A stretch of 64,000 nt of DNA from Portunus trituberculatus. Lineage: Eukaryota > Arthropoda > Malacostraca > Decapoda > Portunidae. The stretch spans positions 6,417,860 to 6,481,859 of the forward strand of contig NC_059303.1 in assembly GCF_017591435.1 (NCBI RefSeq), in the 5' to 3' direction. This document shows positions 1 to 12,487 of this stretch, piece by piece; position 1 is the first letter of the stretch, and every line of letters starts with the position of its first letter. The position numbers and the translations under genes are program-made. Below the pieces are notes generated by a model. The model worked only from the letters and a program-made list of their open reading frames with translations, was not told the origin of the DNA and did not search any database.

Positions 1-552
<552 letters not shown>

Positions 553-614
553 ATAATCAGGGCGAGATAATCAGGGTGGAGACTTCAAGTTGCTGGCTTC
601 AAGGAAGACTATAA

Positions 615-660
615 GAGGAGGAGGAGGAGGAGGAGGAGGAGGAGGAGGAGGAGGAGGAGA
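615..660. repeat. (GGA)n microsatellite
   Basis: About 15 perfect GGA triplets lie between a GA tract upstream and a CT tract downstream, so purine and pyrimidine strands switch within 400 bp. Confidence 0.95.
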
Positions 661-719
661 GGTATTGGGTACAAGAGTGAGCTCAGGTAACAAGAGTGAC
701 GGTTGAGAGTAACAGTCTG

Positions 720-723
<4 letters not shown>

Positions 724-776
<53 letters not shown>
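724..776. repeat. (CT)n microsatellite
   Basis: A perfect CT tract of about 26 units. It is complementary to the GA tract at 402-535 and could fold back on it in single strands. Confidence 0.96.
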
Positions 777-778
<2 letters not shown>

Positions 779-1591
779 AAATCGAGACTTGTTTTTACTC
801 CTTGCACTTTGTATCATCCTTATCACCATTATTTTCCCTCTTACTATTTACTTTATTTTTCCCTCTCACTATTTCCTTTCCTCTCTTGTAGTTCAATCTT
901 CGCTGTCTCCTTTCCTTTATTTCTATTTTCTTTTGTTTGGTTCTCTTCTTCGCATCTCCTCTCCGTTTTCTTTTCTCCTCTGGGCCTTATATTCTCTACT
1001 TTACATTCCACTCGCTTCCAACTTCCTTTCTTTATTTTTCTTTTCCATCATTTTTCCCTCCTTTATATTCAATTTTCTCCAGCTTACATATTTCCTTCTC
1101 CCTTAACCTTATTTTCTTACATTCTTTCATCAGTTTCCTTCTATGTCTTGTCTTTTCTCACTTTAATTTCCTTTCTCTATCTTAACATTTATTTTCCTAT
1201 TCCCTTCCTTTCGTTTTTCTCTCTCTCTTCCATTTTACTCTCTTATTTCCCTCCTCTCCCTCTTTCCCTTCATTTTCTGCAATTGATTTTCTTCCTTCCT
1301 CTCTCTTTCTACCTCACCTTAACAGTTTCCTCCAATGCTACCTTGCTACATTCTCCTTACGTCTTCTCTCTTTGCGCCGCCTTTCTCTCTCCCTCCCTCT
1401 CTCTCTCTCTCTCTCTCTCCCTGTCTCTCTCCTTCTCTCCCTCCCTCCCTCAACCCTTCATTACTGATAACAACTTGGTGGCCGTGAATTGTGCCTCTCA
1501 GCCTTAATTACCTCGCAGCGATCAGGTAGGAGAAAAAAGCAGTATATGTTACCTCGCCACACTCCTGGGTCCGTTTACACGTTACACAGTT

Positions 1592-1592
<1 letters not shown>
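777..1592. repeat. Pyrimidine-rich low-complexity tract
   Basis: About 800 bp strongly biased to C and T on the plus strand, with many CTTT, TTCC and CCCT words and a short (CT)n core at about 1396-1440. It looks like decayed CT/TTCC repeat. The 232-residue frame over it is nearly all Ser, Phe and Leu and is not a credible protein. Confidence 0.75.

Positions 1593-1656
<64 letters not shown>
1593..1656. repeat. (CT)n microsatellite
   Basis: Perfect CT tract of 32 units. Confidence 0.97.
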
Positions 1657-1659
<3 letters not shown>

Positions 1660-1740
1660 GTTCACCTGTGTTCTTGTGTTCTTTTCTCATTTTTCTACTC
1701 TATTTTTCTCTTTTTTTGCTTATATTTTATTTTGATATAT

Positions 1741-1743
<3 letters not shown>

Positions 1744-1831
<88 letters not shown>
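1744..1831. repeat. (CT)n microsatellite
   Basis: Perfect tract of about 44 units, followed by pyrimidine-rich sequence to 2190. Confidence 0.97.
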
Positions 1832-1834
<3 letters not shown>

Positions 1835-2189
1835 TCCTTGTGCTTCCAAATTACTCTCCTTCGTGTTCCTCTTTCCTTCTCTCCCCTTTTCTTTCCCTCC
1901 TTGCCTTGTCTTCTTCCTCTCCTATCTTAACAAGTCTTTCTTTTCGCCTCATCTTGTTCTTTTCCTTTAGATTACCTGTCTAGGAAGCGCATTCTGTTCT
2001 CTTCCTCCTTCTCCTACTCTTCTTTCTTTTTTTCTTTCTTCCCTCTCTTTTCCCATCCTCATCCTTTTTGTCCTCGTCGTTCTCTTCTTCCTTCTCCTCC
2101 TTCTCTTTTTTCTCCTCCTCCATCTTTCTCAAGACGTCTGTGTTCATTTATCCTCATATTTGCGTCCCTCTCCTATCTTCGCATAACCA

Positions 2190-2194
<5 letters not shown>

Positions 2195-2262
<68 letters not shown>
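2195..2262. repeat. (CT)n microsatellite
   Basis: Perfect tract of about 34 units. It ends the 1.5-kb pyrimidine-rich domain that began near 724. Confidence 0.97.
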
Positions 2263-2266
<4 letters not shown>

Positions 2267-2625
2267 TTCCTTTCCACTGTTCAACCATCCTCGTCTGCAT
2301 CACTCACACTCTCCCTTCCCTCCCTTAGGTCCCGCGCGAGCACAAGGGGGCGTTGATGAAGCTTGGGGCGTCCTGAAGGGGGGCATGGGGGGCGTAGAGG
2401 AGAGGAGCACCACTCCCTGTTCCCCTCCCCCGTCACTCTTCCCTCTCTGCCTCTCTCCCGCTGACGGACTGAGATTAATTAGCATAAAGAACACGCGCTT
2501 GTTCCTCCCGCGTTCCCCCTCCCCGGAAAATGGTCACTTGTTTCAAACGGTGCATTTTTTTCCCCTTTTTTTTCTGTAGCCCTCTGAGATCAAGTGCAGC
2601 GGAGCGTGGGTCGTGAAAAAGACAC
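2263..2625. other. GC-richer spacer
   Basis: Mixed sequence with G runs and CTCCC words. No recognisable gene or RNA feature. Confidence 0.4.
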
Positions 2626-3471
2626 GCAATGGTGATAGGGAGAGGAAAAAAAAAACGAGTGAACACAGGATCATGAAGGGGAGGGATAGATAGTGTAATA
2701 AGAGGCAAAATAGTCCTGGTGATAGGTTGACTACATAGAGACGAATGATGAAATGGTAATCAAATAAAGAAAATATAGTAAAAAATATGTAGTGCTAATG
2801 TTTTGGGAGAAAAATAGGCAGAAAAACACCGGATAATGAAGGGCAGGTGTACACAGTAGGAGACAAACAAATGATAGAAATAGGTTGACAACAGATAAAG
2901 GAGAGACAGAATAACCAATAAATAAATATAGTAAAAAGACACGCAATGGAGATGGTTGGGATGTAATTAAACAAAACACAGGATTACAAAAGAGGATAGA
3001 TAAAAACAACTCAAGGATGAACTATATTACTCGCTGGTGATAGAATAGATGCAAAAAGATGAAGAATAAACGAAATAAACATACAGAAATAGAAAACAAA
3101 GATATACCATTGGGAAAAAAAGGAAGGAAACAGAAGAATAATCAAGAACAAAGGTAAATAGCACGATAAAGACGAACTAAATGACTCGCTAGTGACGGGT
3201 AAGACAACAAAGAACGTAAATAAAAAAAAGGCTGTGAAATATGAAAAACAGGGGAGGAGAAACACTGAATAATGAAGGGAGCGATAAACACCACGCTACA
3301 GAACTCACTAAATGATCCCTTAGTGACGAGATGACTGTGTACATTAAGACTAAGGGGGGAAAAAGAAGTAAAAATGGAAAAGAGAAAGAAAACAGAATAA
3401 TGAAGAAGGAAGATACAAAACACACTAAAAAACTCACTAAATAATCCAATAATGATAAGGTGAATGAATAA

Positions 3472-3541
<70 letters not shown>

Positions 3542-3710
3542 ATCAAAAGCACAATACAATGAAAATAAAGATAAAAAAAATACACATGGAGGATAAAAAA
3601 CACACTACATAACTAAATATTTTACTAGTGACAGAAAAGACTACTTCAAGAGAGAAAAAAAGCATAAGAAATGACAAAACAGTGAGTGGTGAATAGATAA
3701 ACAACAGGCT
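2626..3710. repeat. Degenerate minisatellite, ~130-160 bp unit
   Basis: A motif like GAATAATGAAGGG recurs near 2669, 2831, 2982, 3136, 3267, 3396 and 3684. It is usually followed 25-50 bp later by words like ACTCACTAAATGA and TAGTGACG. Spacing is about 162, 151, 154, 131 and 129 bp, with a longer last gap containing the GA tract at 3475. Copies are too diverged to share a frame, so the Phe/Ser-rich minus-strand open frames are accidental. Confidence 0.7.
3475..3539. repeat. (GA)n microsatellite inside the minisatellite
   Basis: About 32 GA units. The tract sits within the array and lengthens one period. Confidence 0.95.
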
Positions 3711-3716
3711 ACATGT

Positions 3717-3933
3717 CTAACCCAACCCAACCCAACGCAACCTAACCCAAACCCAAACCTAACCTAACCTAACCTAACCTAACCCAACCCAAACCTAACC
3801 TAACCTAACCTAACCCAACCCAACCCAAACCTAACCTAACTTAACCCAACCCAACCCAACCCAACCCAAACCTAACCTAACGTAACTTAAATCAACCCAA
3901 CTTAACTTAATCAAACTTAACCTCACCTAACCT
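3717..3933. repeat. Interstitial telomere-like (AACCT/AACCC)n array
   Basis: About 215 bp of AACCT, AACCC and AAACC units, the complement of the arthropod telomere motif TTAGG mixed with TTGGG. Mixed variants and decayed units towards 3890-3933 (AACTTAA, AACCTCA) point to an old internal array rather than a chromosome end. Ordinary sequence continues on both sides. Confidence 0.85.
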
Positions 3934-4204
3934 TTACTATTACAAAGAAGAATAAAGACAAACATAGACAAAATAATAAAGCGGAAATACAAAACACACT
4001 AAAAAAAACTAAATAAACATCTAACAAACCATATTTTTATAGAACGAGGGCAAGAATAACCTTAGAGAAGAGCAAACGGACGGATGAAATGACGGACGGG
4101 CAGAACCGGAGAGATGGACGCTAAGGACGGCATAAGACCGTGGCTTCCCTTCACGGGTTGAGGACTGGGTACGGATGGCTGGAGTCTTTGATGGGAATTA
4201 TAGC
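3934..4204. other. AT-rich spacer with GGACG words
   Basis: A-rich sequence to about 4080, then a short block rich in GGACG and GGACGG words (4078-4130). No gene seen. Confidence 0.4.
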
Positions 4205-4216
4205 GGAGGAGGAGGA

Positions 4217-4249
<33 letters not shown>

Positions 4250-4277
4250 GGAGGAAGATGAGGAGGAGGAGGAGAAG
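4205..4277. repeat. (GGA)n with higher-order AAGATGA interruptions
   Basis: GGA triplets are interrupted twice by AAGATGA, so an interrupted block has itself been duplicated. Confidence 0.9.
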
Positions 4278-5549
<1,272 letters not shown>

Positions 5550-5833
5550 GAAGAAGAAGAAGAAGAAGAAGAAGAAGAAAAAGAAGAAGAAGAAGAAAAG
5601 GAAAGCGAAAAAGAAGAAAAAAAAAGAAGAAAATGAAACGAAAAAAATTAAAAGAAAGAATGAGAGAAAGAAAGAAAAAAGTAAAGAAAAAAAATGAAAA
5701 AAATAAAGAAAAAAGAAAAAAGCAAAATAAATAAATACAAGAACAACAAGACAACAACGAAACAACAGACACAGGAGCAGAAGAGCAACAAGAAAGGAAA
5801 AACCCCACAGATAATAACACGCAGACACCACAT
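5550..5833. repeat. (AAG)n followed by A-rich tract
   Basis: AAG triplets to about 5598, then AAAGAAA and AAAATAAA words to about 5740 and ACAACA words to 5833. Confidence 0.85.
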
Positions 5834-5867
5834 TACCACCACCACCACCACTACCACCACAACCACC
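5834..5867. repeat. Imperfect (CCA)n
   Basis: About 11 ACC triplets with one T and one A substitution. Confidence 0.85.
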
Positions 5868-6058
5868 AACACTCTTACCCACGCGCCACGCCCTTCGCCT
5901 CAGTGCTGAAGACGTATAAGAGCTTCCAGTCAGAACTTCCCGGTGCAAGTTAAGCTGAGCAGAAAGTAAAGTCTAAACCTGCGTTGTAAGATCGAGAGGG
6001 AGTGGAGAGGTCGATCTTACAGGGGTCAAATTTCAGGAAAGCTCAATATCTTCTTTCT

Positions 6059-6059
6059 G

Positions 6060-6100
<41 letters not shown>
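6059..6100. repeat. Compound (GT)n-(GA)n
   Basis: Six GT units pass directly into 15 GA units. Confidence 0.92.
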
Positions 6101-6106
<6 letters not shown>

Positions 6107-6282
6107 TCAGTACTTTTATTCACAAGTAGAACATGTGAAAAAGACAAAGACTTAGCTTGTCTTGGCAAATATCAGTTACATTCGTGTTACACAATGGTTG
6201 CTGAGATAAGTTAAATAATATTATACAATATTAGAGATGATTATCAATGCAGTTAGGAAAATATATGGATAAGATTACTTTA

Positions 6283-6327
6283 TCTATCAATTGCACAGAA
6301 GTCAGGGTGGAAGCTAACTTCTGTGCA

Positions 6328-6336
<9 letters not shown>
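6283..6336. repeat. Near-perfect inverted repeat (hairpin)
   Basis: Arms 6283-6302 and 6317-6336 are reverse complements over 20 bp, with a 14-base loop (6303-6316). The arm core is ATCAATTGCACAGAAG. The right arm ends exactly where a GA tract begins. It could fold as a stable stem-loop. The loop is short and flanking pairing is weak for a typical pre-miRNA, and template switching during replication would make the same structure. Confidence 0.85.

Positions 6337-6401
<65 letters not shown>
6335..6401. repeat. (GA)n microsatellite
   Basis: About 33 units abutting the hairpin arm. Confidence 0.96.
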
Positions 6402-6403
<2 letters not shown>

Positions 6404-7177
6404 TAAGCTTCTGTTAAAAATCGCTGGTCTATACGTACTACATCTCAATATATCAGCTTATCTCACGAGTCTGCACGCATCACACTCTACACACATTTTC
6501 TACATCTACATTGTAACTCTCCCTTCTCGCCTTTCCTCTCCCATCGCTTTAACTCTCCTTTCCCATAACCAAATATTTCCTCTTAACTATTTTTCCACTC
6601 TTCCTTTTCTCCACCTGCATTTTTCTCCTCTATCTTTCCCATAACTAAATGTGTCTTCCACAATTTTCTTCCTTTCTATCTCCTATTTTTCTCCTTTCCT
6701 ATCATATCCATTCCGTTCTTCTCTTCTCTCCTTTCCTGTTTCCCATAATTATCTGCTTCCTTTAATTAAGATATTAGTTTTCCTTCGTTTTTCCATTCCA
6801 TCTTTTCCTCTTATAATTCATTCCCATTTTTTTCTTTCCTTTCCCTCTCTTCCTTCTTCAATTCATTTTTCTTCCATCTTCCATCTTCCTTCCCTGTCTA
6901 TCACATTTATTTCGTCTTTCTCTTTCTCTTTTATTTTCCTTCAATGCATCCACCAAATTACTTTTTTCTCTTCTTTTTCCTTCTTTTCCTTCTCTCTCGA
7001 AAATATTCTACTTTTTTTCTTCCTCTTCCATCACCTCCACTCTTTTCCGCTTCCCTCTCAGCGTCTCCTCCACTTTCCATCTCTCTCCACTCTGCCAGAG
7101 ACGCCAACCCTCTGACGCGCCCGAGTCCACAAGTGTTTTCCAATGTTCGGCCTAGTACTAAAACCGGTACTTGTGGA

Positions 7178-7180
<3 letters not shown>
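6402..7180. repeat. Pyrimidine-rich degenerate repeat
   Basis: After unique sequence to about 6500, C/T-rich DNA carries a recurring word TTTCCCATAA followed by CTAAAT-like bases at about 6559, 6635 and 6738, suggesting a decayed tandem unit of about 75-105 bp. The Phe/Ser/Leu-rich frames are not convincing proteins. Confidence 0.55.

Positions 7181-7230
<50 letters not shown>
7181..7230. repeat. (CT)n microsatellite
   Basis: Perfect tract of 25 units. Confidence 0.97.
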
Positions 7231-7234
<4 letters not shown>

Positions 7235-7362
7235 TCCAATTCTTTCCTCTATACCATCTTTTCCTCCCTTTTTTCCCTCCCCTTCTCTTCTCTTCTACTT
7301 CCTCCTCCTCCCTCACTGCCCTCCCTTTCATCCCCCTATCTCCTCAGTTTATATTTCTACTT

Positions 7363-7365
<3 letters not shown>

Positions 7366-7434
<69 letters not shown>
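7366..7434. repeat. (CT)n microsatellite
   Basis: Perfect tract of about 34 units, 135 bp after the previous one and separated by CCT/TCC-rich sequence. Confidence 0.97.
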
Positions 7435-7437
<3 letters not shown>

Positions 7438-7959
7438 ATATCCTATTAGCTATTCCCTTTTCCTCTCCCTCTCTTACCCTCATCCTCCCTCCACTCCCCC
7501 TTATCATCCTGTTTTCCTCCCTTCCTCTCTTTTTATTTCACCCTCCCACTTACTCGTATTTTCCTTCATTTTCTCTCCATTTCGAGCTATTTCCTCTCAT
7601 CTTCTTCCTTTCCTTCTCCCCTCCCTCTTTCGTACCCTCTCCTTCCCTCCCTTCGTCATTCCCTGTTGAATCCCCTACCAAATGTATCACTCCATCCCCT
7701 TAAGCTACTCCCTCTTACCCCTTATGGAGCGTGCTGGGTGGGCGGCGCCTAAGGGAGGATGGGAAAGACAGCGTAATGGAAGTATCATGCTCGTTTCTAT
7801 TAAATTAACCACCGACTTGAGGATCATTCTGCATTAATTCTCCTTTTCTCGCGACTATCACCGACTGGTACTCATTTTGGAAACGCTTTGCTCTCTCACC
7901 ATATCTGTTTTCAAAGGCTGCAGAGTTGATTTGCCAGGTTTTCATGGTTGTTTCTCCTA
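7435..7959. other. Pyrimidine-rich then unique spacer
   Basis: C/T-rich to about 7725, then mixed sequence up to the MITE. No gene seen. Confidence 0.4.
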
Positions 7960-8171
7960 TTAACGTCTTTAGCACCAATACGCGTTTTCATATCAATTCT
8001 GCTTACTATTTGGTGATTTTACACAGCTTCGGAAACTTATGTGGGGGGTTTAAATAGTGAAGGCTCTGGCCATTAATCTTCTGGCCCAAACCCTTCCTGA
8101 CGTCACTAAAAATCGTCTCAACTTACCGAAACCTGAAGGTAAAAATACATTCCAAATACTGAAGGAGATAA
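7960..8171 (+). mobile_element. TTAA-flanked MITE, copy A
   Basis: One of five copies of a ~210-bp element. The left end reads TTAACGTCTTTAGCACC, a diverged form of TTAACCCCTTTAGTACC. The right end is a decayed GAAGGGGTTAA. Shared internal words include TTTCATAT, ACTATTTGGTGATTTTA, CAGCTTC, GAAACTTATGTGGGG, CCATTAATCTTCTG and CCCTTCCT. There is no coding capacity, so any movement needed an enzyme from elsewhere. TTAA ends suggest a piggyBac-type source, which is inference. Confidence 0.85.
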
Positions 8172-8407
8172 TTATACAGAAGTCTTATTAATTTGTCACT
8201 AGAATCGTAAACGCATCCTTAAAAATCAGTGATATCTCAACTGGAGCCTATTGTAAGTTCTCGAAGCACGGGAGAAGTGTTTCAGAATGCCGTCCTCGTT
8301 GTCTTGTCCCTCGCTCGATTATAAGTTGCGGTCAAATCATCTCGGTAATATATTGGTTATAAATCTTTAGCGTTATCATCGGTGACGTGCGTAATTGTTA
8401 AAGAGGG

Positions 8408-8409
<2 letters not shown>
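8172..8409. other. Unique spacer
   Basis: Mixed sequence between the MITE and a CT tract. Nothing recognisable. Confidence 0.4.

Positions 8410-8482
<73 letters not shown>
8410..8482. repeat. (CT)n microsatellite
   Basis: About 36 perfect units. Confidence 0.97.
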
Positions 8483-8484
<2 letters not shown>

Positions 8485-8563
8485 AATATTCGCTACTGTT
8501 TTATCTTTAAATTCATACGGCTCACTTTGAATACGAGCAATTAACAGACATAACAGTACATCT

Positions 8564-8565
<2 letters not shown>

Positions 8566-8635
<70 letters not shown>
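8566..8635. repeat. (CT)n microsatellite
   Basis: About 35 perfect units. With the tract at 8410 it forms a pair separated by 83 bp of unique sequence. Confidence 0.97.
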
Positions 8636-8638
<3 letters not shown>

Positions 8639-8817
8639 GGTAGCCCAATGTCAGTTCATAAAGGCAGCAAACTGGTAAGGTGTGCCGATTTTAAAACAGG
8701 TTTATCTAGAGGGAAGCTTAATCAATTTTTTTTTTAACCTTTTTTTCCCCGAACACAGATCCCAACCAAGCGCTCTTCCCTCGCATTCCTCTCCCTCTCT
8801 CCCTCTTCCTCTCTCTA

Positions 8818-8818
<1 letters not shown>

Positions 8819-8858
<40 letters not shown>

Positions 8859-8866
8859 GACACACA
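8819..8866. repeat. (CA)n microsatellite with GACA interruption
   Basis: About 17 CA units followed by GACAGACACACA. Confidence 0.95.
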
Positions 8867-9161
8867 ATTAGTTACATTTTTTCCCTTCGGCACAATTAGC
8901 TAATTACCCGCCAGGCTCTAGGGCGGGTTGGTTCCTATAAGTCATGTCCAATAACTGCCTTCCGGTACTGGACTGCCAATTACCTGCGTGACTCGGGTTA
9001 TCGTGTAAAGAGTCGCCAGGTGGTGCCCCGCGACTGCCCCGCTGAAGATCCTGTTGCTTGTCTTTCTGCCTCTAATGCCTCCAGTGGTGGTGGTAGTAGT
9101 GGTGATGGTGGTATTCCTGCTTCTGCTTCTGTCTGTTACTTGTTGCGTGGTGGCAGGGTCT

Positions 9162-9163
<2 letters not shown>
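8867..9163. other. Unique spacer
   Basis: Mixed, moderately GC-rich sequence with a short imperfect GGT/GTA run at about 9081-9112. No gene seen. Confidence 0.4.

Positions 9164-9215
<52 letters not shown>
9164..9215. repeat. (CT)n microsatellite
   Basis: 26 units. Confidence 0.97.
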
Positions 9216-9219
<4 letters not shown>

Positions 9220-9300
9220 ATGCTTATGTTTTTTTATATTTTTATTTTGCTTCTTTAATCTGTTTTTCACACTTCAATTCCTTATCTTTCTTGTTTTGAC

Positions 9301-9370
9301 CTCCTCCTCCTCCTCCTCCTCCTCCTCCTCCTCCTCCTCCTCCTCCCCCTCCTCCTCCTCCTCCTCCTCT
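9301..9370. repeat. (TCC)n microsatellite
   Basis: About 23 CTC/TCC triplets with one CCC interruption. Pyrimidine-rich sequence continues to about 9590. Confidence 0.95.
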
Positions 9371-9616
9371 TTCTCTTCATCTTCCTTCCCTCCCTCTTCC
9401 TATTCCCCCTTATAACACAAGGTTCATTTATCCTTCCTCTGGCAACTTTCCAATGCTGTTCCTCCCCTTTCTCCTTCCTCCTCTTACTCTCCCTTTTCTT
9501 CCCTCTCCTCCTCCCTTTCCTCTCCAACGAACCACTCTCGCCCCCGTCTCTTCTCCCGTCTGTCCCTTTCTCGTAACCTCCCTCTAAAGATGCTCCTTCA
9601 TATCATCTCCCATCCT

Positions 9617-9617
9617 C

Positions 9618-9648
<31 letters not shown>

Positions 9649-9692
9649 GTCTGTCTGGGTGTCTGGGTGTGTGTCTGTCTGTCTGTCTAGGT
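9617..9692. repeat. Imperfect (CTGT)n tetranucleotide repeat
   Basis: CTGT/GTCT units with CTAT and GGGTGT variants. Confidence 0.9.
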
Positions 9693-9820
9693 GTCTGTCT
9701 GGTTGTGTGGTTAATGTGGTTTTTCGTGCTTTATTGTCTGTTTTTGTCAGTTTATATGTAGTTTGTCTATTTTCATCTCTATCTTCGTCTGTTTTTTTCT
9801 GTTTATATATCTATTTATTT

Positions 9821-9922
<102 letters not shown>

Positions 9923-10002
9923 CATAGTAGCACAGGAAAAGCGAACTACCTACAAAAAAAACTATTATCTGCGCCACATTTTTTTCTCTAATATGAAAAT
10001 GA

Positions 10003-10326
10003 CACAAAATTGCTGAGTCACAAGAGCCAAAGAGCTTAACCTCAGTGCTTGGTCAATTATTGGAAGCCTTCATCAGACTGAGAGTAATGATACCCCACGA
10101 GAAGAGCAGGGCAATCAGTGTGCGAACCTTACTTCTTGACATCACACACCTCACTCGTCAAGGTGTTAGCACTGCACAGGTGTCTTTCCCGCTGCTTGGC
10201 TCTCGTGACTTTGATGTGCACTCTCTATTTGATGTTAATGGTGCATATGATTTGGATGAAAGGCTAGTTTATTGTATGTATTTTAAGTTTGTCTATTTAT
10301 TTATTCATTTATTTACTACGTGCTAA
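10003..10326 (+). CDS. Unrecognised open frame, possible exon
   Basis: This frame is open for about 107 codons and is not built from a microsatellite. It has a balanced composition, for example SRAISVRTLLLDITHLTRQG. There is no ATG near its start, and the last ~15 codons are rich in Tyr, Phe, Leu and Ile, as in random AT-rich sequence. If coding, it would be an internal exon ending before about 10270, but neither splice site is clear. I recognise no domain. Chance is the leading alternative. Confidence 0.12.
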   Translation, partial: HKIAESQEPKSLTSVLGQLLEAFIRLRVMIPHEKSRAISVRTLLLDITHLTRQGVSTAQVSFPLLGSRDFDVHSLFDVNGAYDLDERLVYCMYFKFVYLFIHLFTTC

Positions 10327-10694
10327 ATAGTCTACTAGTAAGAAAAGACATGTTCATTATACAGCTCACTATATGATAATTAGAAGATATCATACATTAC
10401 TATTATAACTGATGTGAATAATAAAATGTATAATTGAGATGAATACTTTAGTAATGATTATAACCAAATGGATACCTAATTGATGAATATGACTAGGATG
10501 AATATTTAAACGAGTATGATGCAGATGAGGCCTTTGTCAATACGTAAAATAATTGGTAGATTGCTTTTTTCATGGTGAGTGTAACTGATACGGAACCTTG
10601 ATGATGACAGAACAGGAAATAAATCTACCCAACTTTGACCTAAAACATATTATCAGTTTTATATTGCGTATCTACTAAATGTAATGCTTATTCT
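10327..10694. other. AT-rich spacer with GATGAATA-like words
   Basis: AT-rich sequence in which words such as TGATGAATATGA and GGATGAATA recur at about 10440-10520. It may be a decayed short-period repeat. No gene seen. Confidence 0.4.
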
Positions 10695-10902
10695 TTAACC
10701 CCTTTAGTACCAGGGCGCGTTTTCATATTCATTTTGCTTTATTTGGTGATTTTATACAGCTTCAGAAACTTGTGTGGGGATTAAAGTAGTGAAGACTGTT
10801 ATTCATCTTCTGAACTCCATGATATCTACCTAATGTCAATAAAATCGTCTTATCGTACACAAAACTCATGGTAAAAATACGTTCCAGTACTCAAGGGCTT
10901 AA
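10695..10902 (+). mobile_element. TTAA-flanked MITE, copy B
   Basis: The best-preserved ends of the family. It starts TTAACCCCTTTAGTACC and finishes CAGTACTCAAGGGCTTAA, with TTAA at both edges. The terminal inverted repeat extends about 25-30 bp imperfectly; the left end carries CAGGGCGCG where the right end, read inward, gives TGGAACG. It lies 130 bp upstream of copy C in opposite orientation. Confidence 0.92.
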
Positions 10903-11032
10903 ACACACTCAATTAACTCAACGACAATAAGATCAAATAGCATGAAAAAAATCTAATATATCTACAAGACGAAGCTATCTCTCCCACTCAGAAACTAATA
11001 TGAACTGGGGTAGATCTCGAGAACTTGTAATC

Positions 11033-11245
11033 TTAACTTCAGTACTGGGACGCATTTTTTACCTTGAGTTTTAGGTATGACTAGATGATTTTATTTACAG
11101 TAGGAAAGGTCTATGGAGGTGAGAAGATTAATGACCAGAGTCTCCACTATTCTAATCGCCACACAAGTTTCTGAAGCTGCATAAAATCACCAGAATAGTA
11201 AGCAGAATAAATATGAAAAACACGTCCTGGTACTGAAGAGGTTAA
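11033..11245 (-). mobile_element. TTAA-flanked MITE, copy C (inverted)
   Basis: The reverse complement of the family. The plus strand starts TTAACTTCAGTACTGGGACG and ends CTGGTACTGAAGAGGTTAA, so TTAA flanks both ends. Internal words appear as complements (CCACACAAGTTTCTGAAGCT, AAAATCACC). With copy B it makes a ~210-bp inverted pair around a 130-base spacer. Confidence 0.92.
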
Positions 11246-11674
<429 letters not shown>

Positions 11675-11717
11675 CAGCTGATAAGAGAAACAGAAACGAC
11701 TCAAATAACAATCTAGG

Positions 11718-11719
<2 letters not shown>

Positions 11720-11764
<45 letters not shown>
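11720..11764. repeat. (GA)n microsatellite
   Basis: About 22 units, 55 bp after the previous GA tract. The flank AGCTGATAAGAGAAACAGAA is echoed after it as ATGGTTGATAAGAACAGAA, so tract plus flank seem to have been duplicated. Confidence 0.95.
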
Positions 11765-11767
<3 letters not shown>

Positions 11768-12487
11768 AATGGTTGATAAGAACAGAATGGACTTATAAGA
11801 GAGAGGAGCAGAGAGCGAGAGAGAGAGAAAAAAGAGAAAGAGAAGGAGAGAGACCTGGGGTACTAAAACTGAGGTGATTACGAGGTGAAAGTGGGCGTGG
11901 GAGGAAAATAAAATGAGAGATAAGGAAGAAGAATGAGAGGCCAGAGGAAGCAAGAGTGATAAGTGAAGTGAACAAGTGAGGCAACAGGGAGCGAAGTACG
12001 TGGAGTGAGAAAACGTAGAGGCAAGGAAGGGAAACACCAGCTTGATTGATGACGTGAGAAAAGGCAGTGTAAATGCAGCCAAGGGAGGAGTGAGTGGACG
12101 GGTGTAGGAAGTCACGTGATGTTAGGGCAAAGTGATGACGCGGGAACAAACAAACATGAATTACGAAAACAGAAACGCACGATGAAAAAATAATAGTAAA
12201 ACAAGACAGGGAAGTGTTGACGTACAGACATACACAAAAATTAGGAAACAAAAGAAACACTCAAAGGGGAAGAGTAAACAAAAAAAATGATGCTGTGACG
12301 TGAAAACAAACACGCGAAAGAAAAAAATGGGAAAAATAGGAAAGAACAACAGAGCGACTAATGACAAACAAGTACATCGACATCGACAAAACCAATCAAC
12401 AACACGAAGAAAGAACTTAATTACCAATAGCAAAGAATCTAATGACGTCACTTTCTCTCTTGTACAAATATCAACAAGAAAATCCAG
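11765..12487. repeat. Purine-rich decayed tract
   Basis: GA- and GAAA-rich sequence, at first close to GAGA repeat (11800-11870), then mixed and A-rich. The minus-strand Ser/Leu/Phe frames reflect this composition. Confidence 0.45.

Noticed and set aside
809..1507. 232-residue Ser/Phe/Leu frame
   Set aside because: It is a reading of strongly C/T-biased DNA. Overlapping frames are equally open and no motif is present.
3717..3933. True chromosome end
   Set aside because: Ordinary sequence continues for kilobases on both sides and the units are mixed variants, so this is an interstitial array.
6283..6336. Rho-independent terminator or confirmed pre-miRNA
   Set aside because: There is no T run after the stem and the context is eukaryotic. 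The stem is shorter than usual for a pre-miRNA and no expression evidence exists, so only the inverted repeat is reported.
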